Below are positions 50,247-58,902 of a stretch of 64,000 nt of DNA, piece by piece. Each line of letters begins with the position of its first letter. The stretch's first letter is position 1. Source of the stretch: Amycolatopsis sp. CA-230715. Its GTDB lineage: Bacteria; Actinomycetota; Actinomycetes; Mycobacteriales; Pseudonocardiaceae. The translations under genes were made by a program, and so were the position numbers. The DNA lies in NCBI RefSeq assembly GCF_018736145.1, contig NZ_CP059997.1, positions 1,425,501 to 1,489,500 of the forward strand, read 5' to 3'. A model generated the notes under the pieces. It saw nothing but the letters and a program-made list of their open reading frames with translations, had not been told where the DNA came from and did not search any database.

Positions 50247-50938
50247 CGTCGTTTCCCTCCGTTGACGGGGATCTCGTATCCGACGCGCACCAGCGCGTGC
50301 GGCCGGGCGAGTGCCCGGAGTTCAGCGGTGAGCCGCGGTGGATCCGGTGCGGTCAGGGCGACGAACGCGGTGTCGAGACCGGCCACCGCCGCGTCGAGCC
50401 GCACCGTGTGCGCCGCGGCACCGGCGAGCACCTGGTCGCGGCGCGTGACTCCCGACGTGACCACGAGCGTGACGTCGTCGACCACGGAAACCGCGACGCC
50501 CGGCCAATCGCAAGGAGCGGCCAGTGCGTCCAGCACCGCCCGCCCGGCCGGCGTCAAGTGGTCGGGCTCGGTCCTTCGCATTCGTTCGAGGGCCACGTAC
50601 CGATCCCATTCGATGCGTGTCGGGGGCCTGGTGCCCACCTGCCGAAGCACGGCCACTTCGTCCGGGCGGCCGGGATCGTCCGGGAACACGACTTCGAGGT
50701 CGTGGCCGAACATCCGCAGCACCGTCCGGGTGATCGACAGGGCCGCACCGCAGGCCAGCAGCCGCCGTGCGCCCAGGTGGTCCCGCTCGCACGCCGAGGG
50801 GACTTCGGAAACGACGAAATCCGTGCCGCGCGGTTCGACCGCGCACCCGTGCGGCGCCAACCGTGCCAGCGTGTCGCGCACCAGCTTGTCCGTGCCGCGC
50901 TCCCGATCGGCGTCGAAGGCCGGTTCGACCGAGTTCAT
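50243..50938 (-). CDS. Degenerate Acg-family protein (5 of 5)
   Basis: 231 residues, about 100 shorter than the other copies. Keeps the middle and C-terminal patterns (RRLLACGAALSITRTVLRMFG, TRRDQVLAGAAAHTVRLDAAVAGLDTAFVALT, PHALVRVGYEIPV) but lacks the N-terminal APSVHNTQPW flavin-site segment and the RR-R-F segment. Probably a non-catalytic remnant or a partner subunit; still in frame and coupled by ATGA to the ATPase gene, so it is not an obvious pseudogene. Confidence 0.7.
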   Translation of the reverse strand: MNSVEPAFDADRERGTDKLVRDTLARLAPHGCAVEPRGTDFVVSEVPSACERDHLGARRLLACGAALSITRTVLRMFGHDLEVVFPDDPGRPDEVAVLRQVGTRPPTRIEWDRYVALERMRRTEPDHLTPAGRAVLDALAAPCDWPGVAVSVVDDVTLVVTSGVTRRDQVLAGAAAHTVRLDAAVAGLDTAFVALTAPDPPRLTAELRALARPHALVRVGYEIPVNGGKRR

Positions 50939-50997
50939 CCGCCGTCCTCACGCCGAGGGTGGGTGCGAGCGCCACCCGCACCCACCCGACCGGATCG

Positions 50998-51405
50998 TCA
51001 GTCCCTTTCGACCTGGATCTTGACCTGCTTCTCCCGTGGGTGTTCCGAGTACGGCATGGTGATCTCGAGAATCCCGTCGGCGTACTTCGCACTGATCTGG
51101 TCGGCGTCCGCGCCGGCCGGAAGCGAGACGGTACGGCTGAACGTGCCGTAGTAGAACTCGCTGCGGCCGTCACCGGTTTCCTTCGCCTCACGTTCGGCGC
51201 GTACCGTCAGCAGGCCGTCGTGCGCCGTGACCGTGATGTTCTTCTCCGGGTCGAATCCGGGCAGCTCGGCACGCACCACGTACTGATTGTCCTCTTTGGA
51301 CTCCTCGATGCGGACCGGGTTGTGCTCGGCGAACGGCCACGGGTTCTCCAGCCAGGCCGCGAGGCTCGGCAACGCGAACCGCGGGTTCGGAACCAGCGCT
51401 GACAT
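50998..51405 (-). CDS. Hsp20/alpha-crystallin small heat shock protein
   Basis: 135 residues from ATG 51405 (AAGGGAGAACAGGG upstream; a longer frame from 51468 crosses the promoter). Alpha-crystallin domain ~38-130: IEESKEDNQYVVRAELPGFDPEKNI in two parts, LLTVRAEREAKET, FSRTVSLPAGADADQISAKYADGILEI (Gly-Ile-Leu motif) and C-terminal VKIQVERD. ATP-independent holdase that in mycobacteria (HspX/Acr, Rv2031c) is a DosR marker. Two DosR-like boxes lie 90-154 bp upstream, shared with cydA. Probably first gene of the leftward unit down to 43496. Confidence 0.9.
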   Translation of the reverse strand: MSALVPNPRFALPSLAAWLENPWPFAEHNPVRIEESKEDNQYVVRAELPGFDPEKNITVTAHDGLLTVRAEREAKETGDGRSEFYYGTFSRTVSLPAGADADQISAKYADGILEITMPYSEHPREKQVKIQVERD

Positions 51406-51494
51406 CCCTGTTCTCCCTTCGTCACGACTTGTGCCGCACTCCCACCAAACCGCCCGAGAGGTCGCCACGACGCTGCCGGACTGCCCGAAACCGA

Positions 51495-51559
51495 GGGACC
51501 TTCGTCACCGGCGGAGCGCGCAGAGGACGACGGTCTTGCCAGCTAGGGACCAAGGACCC
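51495..51559. promoter_or_regulatory. Two DosR-like boxes between hsp20 and cydA
   Basis: GGGAC-CTTC-GTCAC (51495-51508) and GGGAC-CAAG-GACCC (51546-51559), 51 bp apart, in a 220-bp divergent spacer. Each flanks one of the two genes (90 bp from hsp20, 67 bp from cydA), so both units can be activated by DevR. Confidence 0.65.
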
Positions 51560-51625
51560 TCTCCGCGCCGGTGATCGATCGCCGAAGCTGCAACGGACAC
51601 GATCAACGGGTGACCGGGAGCGCGG

Positions 51626-53023
51626 ATGAACAACTTGGACCTGGCGCGGTGGCAGTTCGGGATCACCACCGTGTACCACTTCATCTTCGTCCCGCTCACC
51701 ATCGGGCTTTCGTTCCTGGTGGCGGGTATGCAGACGGCATGGGTGCGCACCGGGAACGAGCGGTACCGCCGCATGACGAAGTTCTGGGGCAAGCTGTTCC
51801 TGATCAACTTCGCGATGGGCGTGGCGACGGGGATCGTGCAGGAGTTCCAGTTCGGCATGAACTGGAGCGATTACAGCACCTTCGTCGGCGACATCTTCGG
51901 CGCGCCGCTGGCCATCGAAGGGCTGCTGGCGTTCTTCCTCGAATCCACCTTCCTCGGCCTATGGATCTTCGGCTGGGACCGGCTGCCGAAACGGCTGCAC
52001 CTGGCCACGATCTGGATCGCCGCGATCGGGACCGTGCTCTCGGCGTACTTCATCCTCGCCGCCAACTCGTGGATGCAGCACCCCGTCGGCTACCAGGTCG
52101 ACCCGGCCACGCACCGCGCCGAACTGACCGACTTCGGCGCGCTGCTGACGAACTCGACCGCGGTCGGCGCGTTCGCGCACACCATCACCGCCTGCTTCCT
52201 CACCGCGGGCATGTTCGTGGTGGGGATCAGCGCCTGGCAGCTCAAGCGGAAGCGCTCGCCGGAGGTGTTCCGGCCGTCGATGCGCCTGGCGCTGGTGACG
52301 GCGCTCATCGCGAGCCTCGGCGTGATCGTCACCGGTGACCTCCAGGCCCGGCTGATGACCGAGCAGCAGCCGATGAAGATGGCGGCCGCGGAAGCGCTCT
52401 ACGACACCGTCGCTCCCGCATCGTTCTCGTTGTTCACCATCGGCTCGCTCGACGGCTCGCAGGAGAAGTTCAGCATCCGCGTGCCCAGGATCCTGTCGTT
52501 CATGGCGACCGGCAGCTTCGACGGAGAGGTCGAGGGCATCAACGACGTGCAAACCGCCGAACAGCAGAAGTACGGGCCCGGTGACTACCGCCCGAACATC
52601 CCGACCACCTACTGGACGTTCCGGTTCATGATCGGCTTCGGGTTCCTGTCGGCCCTGCTGTCCGCGGTCGGCCTGTGGCTGTTCCGCCGCGGCCGGACGC
52701 CGGCGGGCCGCTGGTTCTACCCCGCCGCGGTGGCCTCGATCGCCTTGCCGTTCCTGGCCAACAGCGTCGGCTGGATCTTCACCGAAATGGGCCGCCAGCC
52801 CTGGTCGGTGTTCGGTGTGCTCAAGACCGCCGATTCGGTGTCGCCCACGGTGTCCGCGGGCACGGTCCTCACCTCGCTGATCGTCTTCACCGTCCTTTAT
52901 GGAGTCCTCGCGGTCGTCGATGGCGTGCTCATGGTCCGGTACGCGAAGGCGGGGCCGCCCGAACCCGAGGCGCCGCCGGACGAGACCGGATCCGAACCGC
53001 GCCCAGCCGCCTTCGCCTACTGA
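51626..53023 (+). CDS. cydA: Cytochrome bd ubiquinol/menaquinol oxidase subunit I
   Basis: 465 residues, nine expected helices. N-terminal DLARWQFGITTVYHFIFVPLTIG contains the heme b595/d His; the quinol-binding region follows LTEQQPMKMAAAEALY-type text; GWIFTEMGRQPW holds conserved Glu/Arg near the axial Met region. Short Q-loop form typical of actinobacteria. High-affinity, non-proton-pumping terminal oxidase for micro-oxic conditions. Begins the cydABDC operon behind a DosR-like box pair. Confidence 0.95.
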   Translation: MNNLDLARWQFGITTVYHFIFVPLTIGLSFLVAGMQTAWVRTGNERYRRMTKFWGKLFLINFAMGVATGIVQEFQFGMNWSDYSTFVGDIFGAPLAIEGLLAFFLESTFLGLWIFGWDRLPKRLHLATIWIAAIGTVLSAYFILAANSWMQHPVGYQVDPATHRAELTDFGALLTNSTAVGAFAHTITACFLTAGMFVVGISAWQLKRKRSPEVFRPSMRLALVTALIASLGVIVTGDLQARLMTEQQPMKMAAAEALYDTVAPASFSLFTIGSLDGSQEKFSIRVPRILSFMATGSFDGEVEGINDVQTAEQQKYGPGDYRPNIPTTYWTFRFMIGFGFLSALLSAVGLWLFRRGRTPAGRWFYPAAVASIALPFLANSVGWIFTEMGRQPWSVFGVLKTADSVSPTVSAGTVLTSLIVFTVLYGVLAVVDGVLMVRYAKAGPPEPEAPPDETGSEPRPAAFAY

Positions 53024-53038
53024 CCGCCTGGAGTGACC

Positions 53039-54055
53039 ATGGCCCTCACCGACATCTGGTTCCTGCTCATCGCGGTCCTGTGGACCGGGTACTTCGTGCT
53101 CGAAGGCTTCGACTTCGGCGTCGGCGTGCTGCTCGGCGCGCTCGGCCGCACCGACACCGAACGACGGGTGCTGATCAACACCATCGGCCCGGTGTGGGAC
53201 GGCAACGAGGTGTGGCTGCTCGTCGCGGGCGGCGCCACCTTCGCGGCCTTCCCGTTGTGGTACGCGAACCTCTTCTCCGGGTTCTACCTCGCCCTGCTCG
53301 TCATCCTGGTCGCACTGATCGTGCGCGGCGTGGCGTTCGAATTCCGCGGCAAGATCGACAGCGCCCGCTGGCGCAGGGGCTGGGACGTCGCGATCATCGC
53401 GGGTTCCGCCGTACCGGCGCTGCTGTGGGGAGTGGCGTTTGGCAATATCGTGCACGGGGTGCCGCTCGACGCCACCCATCACTTCACCGGCACGTTCTTC
53501 ACCCTGCTCAACCCGTACGCCCTGCTCGGCGGTCTGGCCACGCTGAGCCTGTTTTCCTTGCACGGCGCGGTGTTCCTCGCCCTGAAGACGACCGACGGGC
53601 TGCGCTACCGCGCGAACCGGCTCGTGCAGCCGCTCGGCTACGCGGCCATCCTGTTCGGCGGCGGCTTCCTCGCTTGGACCGCCGTCGAGCACGGCGGCTG
53701 GACGTGGCTCGCCGCGCTCGCCGCCGCGGCCGCCCTGATCGCGGGTGTGCTCACCGGCATGAACGAACGCGACGGCTGGGCGTTCGTGTGCACCGCTGCC
53801 GCCATCGTGGCCACCACCGCGACCCTGTTCACCGCGCTCTACCCGGACGTCCTGCCTTCGACGACCGATCCCGCCAACAGCCTCACCACGACCAACGCCG
53901 CGTCGACGCCCTACACGCTCGGGATCATGACCTGGGTGGCGGTCGCGTTCACCCCGATCGTGCTCCTCTACCAGGGCTGGACCTACTGGGTGTTCCGCAA
54001 GCGCGTCAGCCTCTCCTCGATCCCCGCGTCCGCGGGCCTGCCGGCGGGAAAGTGA
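53039..54055 (+). CDS. cydB: Cytochrome bd oxidase subunit II
   Basis: 338 residues from ATG 53039 (GGAG four bases upstream; GTG at 53033 is less well placed). LTDIWFLLIAVLWTGYFVLEGFDFGVG, the CydB start signature, WDGNEVWLLVAGGATFAAFP, and hydrophobic helices to the end. Gap of 15 bp after cydA; stop overlaps the cydDC start (TGATG). Confidence 0.95.
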   Translation: MALTDIWFLLIAVLWTGYFVLEGFDFGVGVLLGALGRTDTERRVLINTIGPVWDGNEVWLLVAGGATFAAFPLWYANLFSGFYLALLVILVALIVRGVAFEFRGKIDSARWRRGWDVAIIAGSAVPALLWGVAFGNIVHGVPLDATHHFTGTFFTLLNPYALLGGLATLSLFSLHGAVFLALKTTDGLRYRANRLVQPLGYAAILFGGGFLAWTAVEHGGWTWLAALAAAAALIAGVLTGMNERDGWAFVCTAAAIVATTATLFTALYPDVLPSTTDPANSLTTTNAASTPYTLGIMTWVAVAFTPIVLLYQGWTYWVFRKRVSLSSIPASAGLPAGK

Positions 54056-57000
54056 TGCGCCCGCTCGACCCGAAGCTGCTCCGCCACGCCGCCTCCGCCA
54101 GGCCGTTCATCGCGGCCTGCGCGGTGCTGGGCGCGGCCACCGCGGCGCTGGTGATCGTGCAGGCGGAATTCCTCGCCACGGCGATCACCCGCGCGTTCCT
54201 CGACGGCGACGGGCTCACCGCACTGGCGGTCCCGCTGACGATGCTCGCCGCCGTCGTGCTGGGCAGGGCGACCGTGGCGTGGCTTTCGGAAACGACCGCG
54301 CACCACGCCGCCGCGCGCGTGCTCTCCCAGCTGCGCGAGTCGGTCGTCGACGCCGCACTGCGCCGCGGCCCGCGCGGGAGCCACCGCTCCCCCGCCGAAC
54401 TCGCCACCCTCGCCACGCGGGGCGTCGACAAGCTCGACGGGTACTTCGCCCGCTACCTGCCGCAGCTGCTGATCGCGGCGATCGTCCCGGTGACGATCGG
54501 CGCCCGGATCCTGCTCGCGGACTGGGTGGCCGCCGTGATCATCGGCGTCACGGTGCCGCTGATCCCGGTGTTCATGATCCTCATCGGCCTCTACACCCGG
54601 CGTGACGTACGCCGCCAGTGGCGCACGCTTTCCTTGCTGGGCAACCACTTCCTGGACCTGGTCGCCGGGCTCACCGTGCTCACCGCGTTCGGGAGGGCGC
54701 GCGAGCAGACCCGGTCGCTGCGGGAGATCACCGAGCGGTACCGCGCGCAGACCATGCGCACCCTGCGGGTCGCGTTCCTGTCCGCGCTGGCGCTCGAACT
54801 GCTGGCGACGCTGTCGGTCGCGGTCGTCGCCGTGTCGATCGGGCTCCGCCTGCTCGCCGGCGAACTCGACCTCCACACCGCGCTGGTCGTGCTGATCCTG
54901 GCCCCGGAGGTGTACTTGCCGCTGCGCGCGGTCGGTGCCCGCTTCCACGACAGCGCGGAAGGGCTCGCGGCCGCGGAGGACATCGTCGCGCTCACCGAAG
55001 ACGGCCGTTCCGGCGAACCGGTCCCGGTTCCCGAGGGCACCGCGCTCCGGTTGGACGGCGTGACCGTCGACGGACGCTCGGGCCGCGTCCTCGACGGGCT
55101 GGATCTGCGCGTCGAACCAGGTGAGGTCGTCGGGATCGCCGGTTCCAGCGGCGCGGGCAAGAGCACCCTGCTCGACCTGCTGCTCGGCTGGCGCCGCCCC
55201 GACCGCGGACATGCCACAGTGGACGGTGCCGAGATCGGCGACCTCGACCGCGCGGCCTGGCTGGCGCGGATCGCCTGGGTACCCCAGCAGCCGAACCTGG
55301 TAGCCGGGACCGTCGCGGACAACGTGCGGCTCGGCGCCCCGGACGCCCCCGAGGAGGATCTGCGGCGCGCGGCCGCCGCGGCCGCGCTCGACCTGCCGCT
55401 GACCACCCCGGTCGGCGAACTGGGCGCCGGGTTGTCCACCGGGCAGCGCCGCCGCGTCGCGCTCGCCCGCGCGATCCTGCTCGACCGGCCGATCCTCCTG
55501 CTCGACGAACCCACCGAAGGGATCGACGCCGAGACCGAAGCCGTCATCCTCGACCGGCTGCCCGGGATGCTGGCGGGCCGGACCGCGATCATCGTGACCC
55601 ACCACAGCTCCGTGCTCGCGCGGTGCGACCGGGTGATCCGGCTGCCCGGTCCTGCCGCCGACCGCCCCGTTCCCGCGAACGCCGCGGACGCCCCGGAACC
55701 AGCCGCGACCGCGCACGCCCTTCCGGCCGAACCGGCGGGCACCCGCCCGGCCGTCCAGCGCTCGCCGTGGTCGCCGCTGCTGGCGGCCATCCGTCCACAT
55801 CGGACCCGGCTGGTGCTCGCCTGCCTCGCCGCGACGGCCGCGCTCGCCTGCGGGGTCGCGCTCACCGCGACGTCGTCCTGGCTCATCTCGAGCGCCGCGC
55901 TCCACCCGCCCGTGCTCAGCCTGATGGTCGCGATCGTGGCGGTACGGGCGTTCGGCCTGGCGAAGGGCATCTTGCGCTACGTCGAACGACTGGCCTCCCA
56001 CGACGTCGCGCTGCGAGCAATGACGGAGCTGCGGGTCCGGGTGTGGGAACAGCTCCTCAGGATCGGCCCCGCGACCACCGCGCGCCTGCGGCGAGGTGAA
56101 CTCCTACAGCGCATGGTGTCCGATGTGGACAGCCAGCAGGACGTGCTCGTCCGCGGTCTCGTCCCCGGTGTTTCGGTGTTCCTGGTGCTCGCCGCGACGG
56201 CGACCGGCCTGGGACTACTCTCCCCGTCGGCCGGGATCGCCGCCGCCATCGGTTTCGCGCTCGCCGCCCTCGTGGCCCCCGCGGTCGCCGCCGTGGCGTC
56301 CCGCCACGCGGAACGCCGCACGGCGACCCGGCGCGGCGCCGTGACCACCGGCATCGTGGAACTGCTTCACGCCTCCGCCGAGCTCATCGCCTTCGACGCG
56401 GCGGACAGCCGCCACGCCGTGCTTCGCGAACGCGAGGCGGAACTGGTCACCGACGCCAAGCGCAGCGCGCTAAGCCGCGGGCTCGGCTCCGGGATCGGCG
56501 CTCTCGGCGTCGGTCTCGCCTCGCTGGCCTGCCTGATGCTCGGCATCGCCGCGCTCCGGACCGGCACTCTGCCCGGCCCGGCGCTGGCGGTGCTCGCCCT
56601 CACGCCGCTCGCGACCGCCGAGCTCGTCGCCGGGCTTCCCGAAGCCGCGCAACGCCTCATCGGTTCCCGTGAATCCGCCGTGCGCCTTGCCGAGCTCGAC
56701 GCGGCGCCGGCCACGGCCGCCGAACCCGCGGCTCCCCGGCGTGCGGCCGCCGCGGCCACCCTGGCCGCCGACCACCTGTCCGTTCGCTGGCCGGGGTCGA
56801 CCACCGACGCGGTACACGACGTCGACCTCGTCGCCACCCGCCAGCTCGTGCTGACCGGGCGTTCGGGTGCCGGGAAGAGCACGCTCGTCGCCGCGTTCAT
56901 GCGGTACCTCGACCCGGCGCGGGGCCGCGTACTGCTCGACGGCTCCGACGCCCAGTTGTTCTCCGGTGATTCCGTGCGCGCCCAACTGGCTTGGTGCGAT

Positions 57001-57456
57001 TCCGACGCGCACCTGTTCGACAGCACGCTCCGAGAGAACCTGCGCTTCGCGAAACCCGGTTCCACCGACGCCGAACTGCGAGACTGCCTCGGGCGGGCCC
57101 GGCTCGGGCGCTGGCTCGACTCGCTCCCTGAAGGGCTCGACACCGCGCTTGGCACCCACGGCACACCGGTGTCCGGTGGCGAACGCCAGCGCCTCGCCGT
57201 CGCCAGGGTCCTCCTCGCCGATCGCCCGATGATGATCTTCGACGAACCGACCGCACATCTCGATGCCCCGACGGCGAGCGCGCTCGCCGCGGACATCACG
57301 GCGAGCACCGCGAACCGCGCTGCCCTGATCGTCACGCATCGTCCCGGCGAGTTCGCCGGTGTCCCCGCGATCCGGATCGGCACCCCGGCGCCAGAAACCT
57401 TTCCGAAGGAGACCACGACATGGCCGACGACGCGGCACAGCCCCGGATCCTTCTGA
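54055..57456 (+). CDS. cydDC: Fused CydDC ABC exporter for cytochrome bd assembly
   Basis: 1133 residues: two ABC transporter halves in one chain. Half 1 (~1-545): six helices, Walker A GSSGAGKSTLLDLLLG, signature LSTGQRRRVALARA (Thr instead of the usual Gly), Walker B ILLLDEPTEGID. Half 2 (~570-1125): six helices, Walker A GRSGAGKSTLVAAF, VSGGERQRLAVARV, Walker B MMIFDEPTAHLD. Exports cysteine/glutathione-type thiols to the outside and is needed to mature cytochrome bd. Fusion is usual in streptomycetes and relatives. The C-terminal end overlaps the next start by 37 bp. Confidence 0.93.
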   Translation: MRPLDPKLLRHAASARPFIAACAVLGAATAALVIVQAEFLATAITRAFLDGDGLTALAVPLTMLAAVVLGRATVAWLSETTAHHAAARVLSQLRESVVDAALRRGPRGSHRSPAELATLATRGVDKLDGYFARYLPQLLIAAIVPVTIGARILLADWVAAVIIGVTVPLIPVFMILIGLYTRRDVRRQWRTLSLLGNHFLDLVAGLTVLTAFGRAREQTRSLREITERYRAQTMRTLRVAFLSALALELLATLSVAVVAVSIGLRLLAGELDLHTALVVLILAPEVYLPLRAVGARFHDSAEGLAAAEDIVALTEDGRSGEPVPVPEGTALRLDGVTVDGRSGRVLDGLDLRVEPGEVVGIAGSSGAGKSTLLDLLLGWRRPDRGHATVDGAEIGDLDRAAWLARIAWVPQQPNLVAGTVADNVRLGAPDAPEEDLRRAAAAAALDLPLTTPVGELGAGLSTGQRRRVALARAILLDRPILLLDEPTEGIDAETEAVILDRLPGMLAGRTAIIVTHHSSVLARCDRVIRLPGPAADRPVPANAADAPEPAATAHALPAEPAGTRPAVQRSPWSPLLAAIRPHRTRLVLACLAATAALACGVALTATSSWLISSAALHPPVLSLMVAIVAVRAFGLAKGILRYVERLASHDVALRAMTELRVRVWEQLLRIGPATTARLRRGELLQRMVSDVDSQQDVLVRGLVPGVSVFLVLAATATGLGLLSPSAGIAAAIGFALAALVAPAVAAVASRHAERRTATRRGAVTTGIVELLHASAELIAFDAADSRHAVLREREAELVTDAKRSALSRGLGSGIGALGVGLASLACLMLGIAALRTGTLPGPALAVLALTPLATAELVAGLPEAAQRLIGSRESAVRLAELDAAPATAAEPAAPRRAAAAATLAADHLSVRWPGSTTDAVHDVDLVATRQLVLTGRSGAGKSTLVAAFMRYLDPARGRVLLDGSDAQLFSGDSVRAQLAWCDSDAHLFDSTLRENLRFAKPGSTDAELRDCLGRARLGRWLDSLPEGLDTALGTHGTPVSGGERQRLAVARVLLADRPMMIFDEPTAHLDAPTASALAADITASTANRAALIVTHRPGEFAGVPAIRIGTPAPETFPKETTTWPTTRHSPGSF

Positions 57457-58052
57457 TCGACGCGGTCCTGCCGCACCACCACTTCGAACTGGTGCGGCAC
57501 CGCATCGCCGACGCCCCGGCGCCGGTGACCTACGCGGCCGCACGCGAGCTCGACTACACCGAGGTCCGGGGTGGCATCGCATCGCTGGCGACGTGGGTGC
57601 GCGCGATACCGGAACGCCGGATGGCCAGACAGCATGGTCTTCCGCGCGTCCCGACCCGGATGACCATCGACGACATGACGACGGGCTCCGCGTGGTCGCT
57701 GCTGGGCGAGCGGCCGGGACAGGAGTTCGCGATCGGTGCCGTCGGCAAGTTCTGGCGACCGGTCGTCGACTGGCGCGAACTCGACGACGCGGATTTCGAC
57801 ACCTTCGACGAACCCGGCTACGGGAAAGTGGTGATGGCGATCGCGACGCGTCCCTACGGCCCGCACCGGGCACTGCTCACCGTGCACAGCCGCGTCCAGC
57901 TCACCGATCCCGCGAGCTGGGTGAAGTTCCGCCGCTACTGGCGGATCGCGAGCCCGTTCATCGGCTCCGTGCACACCGCGATCCTCATGACCATCGCCGA
58001 AAACGCCAGAAAGCGCGCGCTGGACGAGTACGTGCGGGACCCGGAGACCTGA
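57420..58052 (+). CDS. SRPBCC/START-fold family protein (paralogue of 421-1026)
   Basis: 210 residues. Same pattern as the first copy: FELVRHRIADAPAPVTYAAARELD, GAVGKFWRPVVDW, ATRPYG and FRRYW. GGAGACCACGAC precedes the ATG at 57420, inside the end of cydDC. Function unknown; being the last gene of the cyd operon, it may be involved in membrane or heme-associated ligand handling, which is speculation. Converges with PPK2 with 4 bp between stops. Confidence 0.65.
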   Translation: MADDAAQPRILLIDAVLPHHHFELVRHRIADAPAPVTYAAARELDYTEVRGGIASLATWVRAIPERRMARQHGLPRVPTRMTIDDMTTGSAWSLLGERPGQEFAIGAVGKFWRPVVDWRELDDADFDTFDEPGYGKVVMAIATRPYGPHRALLTVHSRVQLTDPASWVKFRRYWRIASPFIGSVHTAILMTIAENARKRALDEYVRDPET

Positions 58053-58056
58053 GCGC

Positions 58057-58902
58057 TCAGTCCGCCAGCGTCGCGGCGTGGTCGGGAATGGCGGTCTGCA
58101 GGCTCCGCTCGGTTCTCGCGTACCCGGTCAGCGAGGGCCGAGGCGGCAACGAAACCGCCTGGCGCGGCACCTCGCGGTACGGCACGCTCGACAGCAAGTG
58201 CGCGATCATGTTGATCCGACCGCGGCGCTTGTCTTCGCTTTCCACCACGTGCCACGGTGATTCCGCGATATCGGAGTGCACGAACATCTCGTCCTTCGCC
58301 CGCGAGTAGTCCTCCCAGCGAGAGATCGACTCGATGTCCACAGTAGACAGCTTCCAGCGCCGCATCGGATCCTTCAGCCTGGCCCGGAACCGGCGCTCCT
58401 GCTCCGCGGCGCTCACCGAGAACCAGTACTTGCGCAACAAGATGCCGTCATCGACCAGCAGGCGCTCGAAGATCGGGCACTGCTGCAGGAACCGCCGGTG
58501 CTCCTCCGGAGTGCAATAACCCATCACCCGCTCGACGCCCGCGCGGTTGTACCAGCTGCGGTCGAACAGCACGATCTCCCCCGCCGCGGGCAGTTGCTCG
58601 ACGTACCGCTGGAAGTACCACTGGGTCCGCTCCCGATCGGTCGGCGTCGGCAACGCCGCGATCCGCACCACGCGGGGGTTGAGATGCTCGGTGAACCGCT
58701 TGATCGTGCTCCCCTTGCCCGCGGCGTCCCTGCCTTCGAACACCACGACCAGCCGCGCGCCGTCGTGGCGCACCCATTCCTGCAGCTTCACCAGCTCGCC
58801 CTGGAGCCGAAGCAACTCGCGCTCGTACACCTCGCGCGGCAACCGCGAGCCCCCCTTGTCCGACACCGGCGCACCTTTCTTCGACCGAGCCCCCACCCTC
58901 AT
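58057..58902 (-). CDS. ppk2: Polyphosphate kinase 2 (PPK2)
   Basis: 281 residues from ATG 58902. Walker A VVVFEGRDAAGKGSTIKRF, then LPTPTDRERTQWYFQRY, Walker B region VLFDRSWYNRAGVERVMGYC, and lid RWKLSTVDIESISRWEDYS. Single-domain class I PPK2: transfers phosphate from polyphosphate to ADP/GDP, favouring nucleotide formation. Provides an ATP source from stored polyphosphate under energy stress. The frame extends upstream to 59172 but no ribosome site supports a longer protein. Confidence 0.92.
   Translation of the reverse strand: MRVGARSKKGAPVSDKGGSRLPREVYERELLRLQGELVKLQEWVRHDGARLVVVFEGRDAAGKGSTIKRFTEHLNPRVVRIAALPTPTDRERTQWYFQRYVEQLPAAGEIVLFDRSWYNRAGVERVMGYCTPEEHRRFLQQCPIFERLLVDDGILLRKYWFSVSAAEQERRFRARLKDPMRRWKLSTVDIESISRWEDYSRAKDEMFVHSDIAESPWHVVESEDKRRGRINMIAHLLSSVPYREVPRQAVSLPPRPSLTGYARTERSLQTAIPDHAATLAD

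Noticed and set aside
50243..50938. Calling the short Acg copy a pseudogene
   Set aside because: Frame is intact, codon use normal and it is coupled to the ATPase gene; described as degenerate instead.
52675..54054. Start of the cydDC frame far upstream
   Set aside because: The open frame runs through cydA and cydB; the TGATG-coupled ATG at 54055 begins the real ABC transporter sequence.
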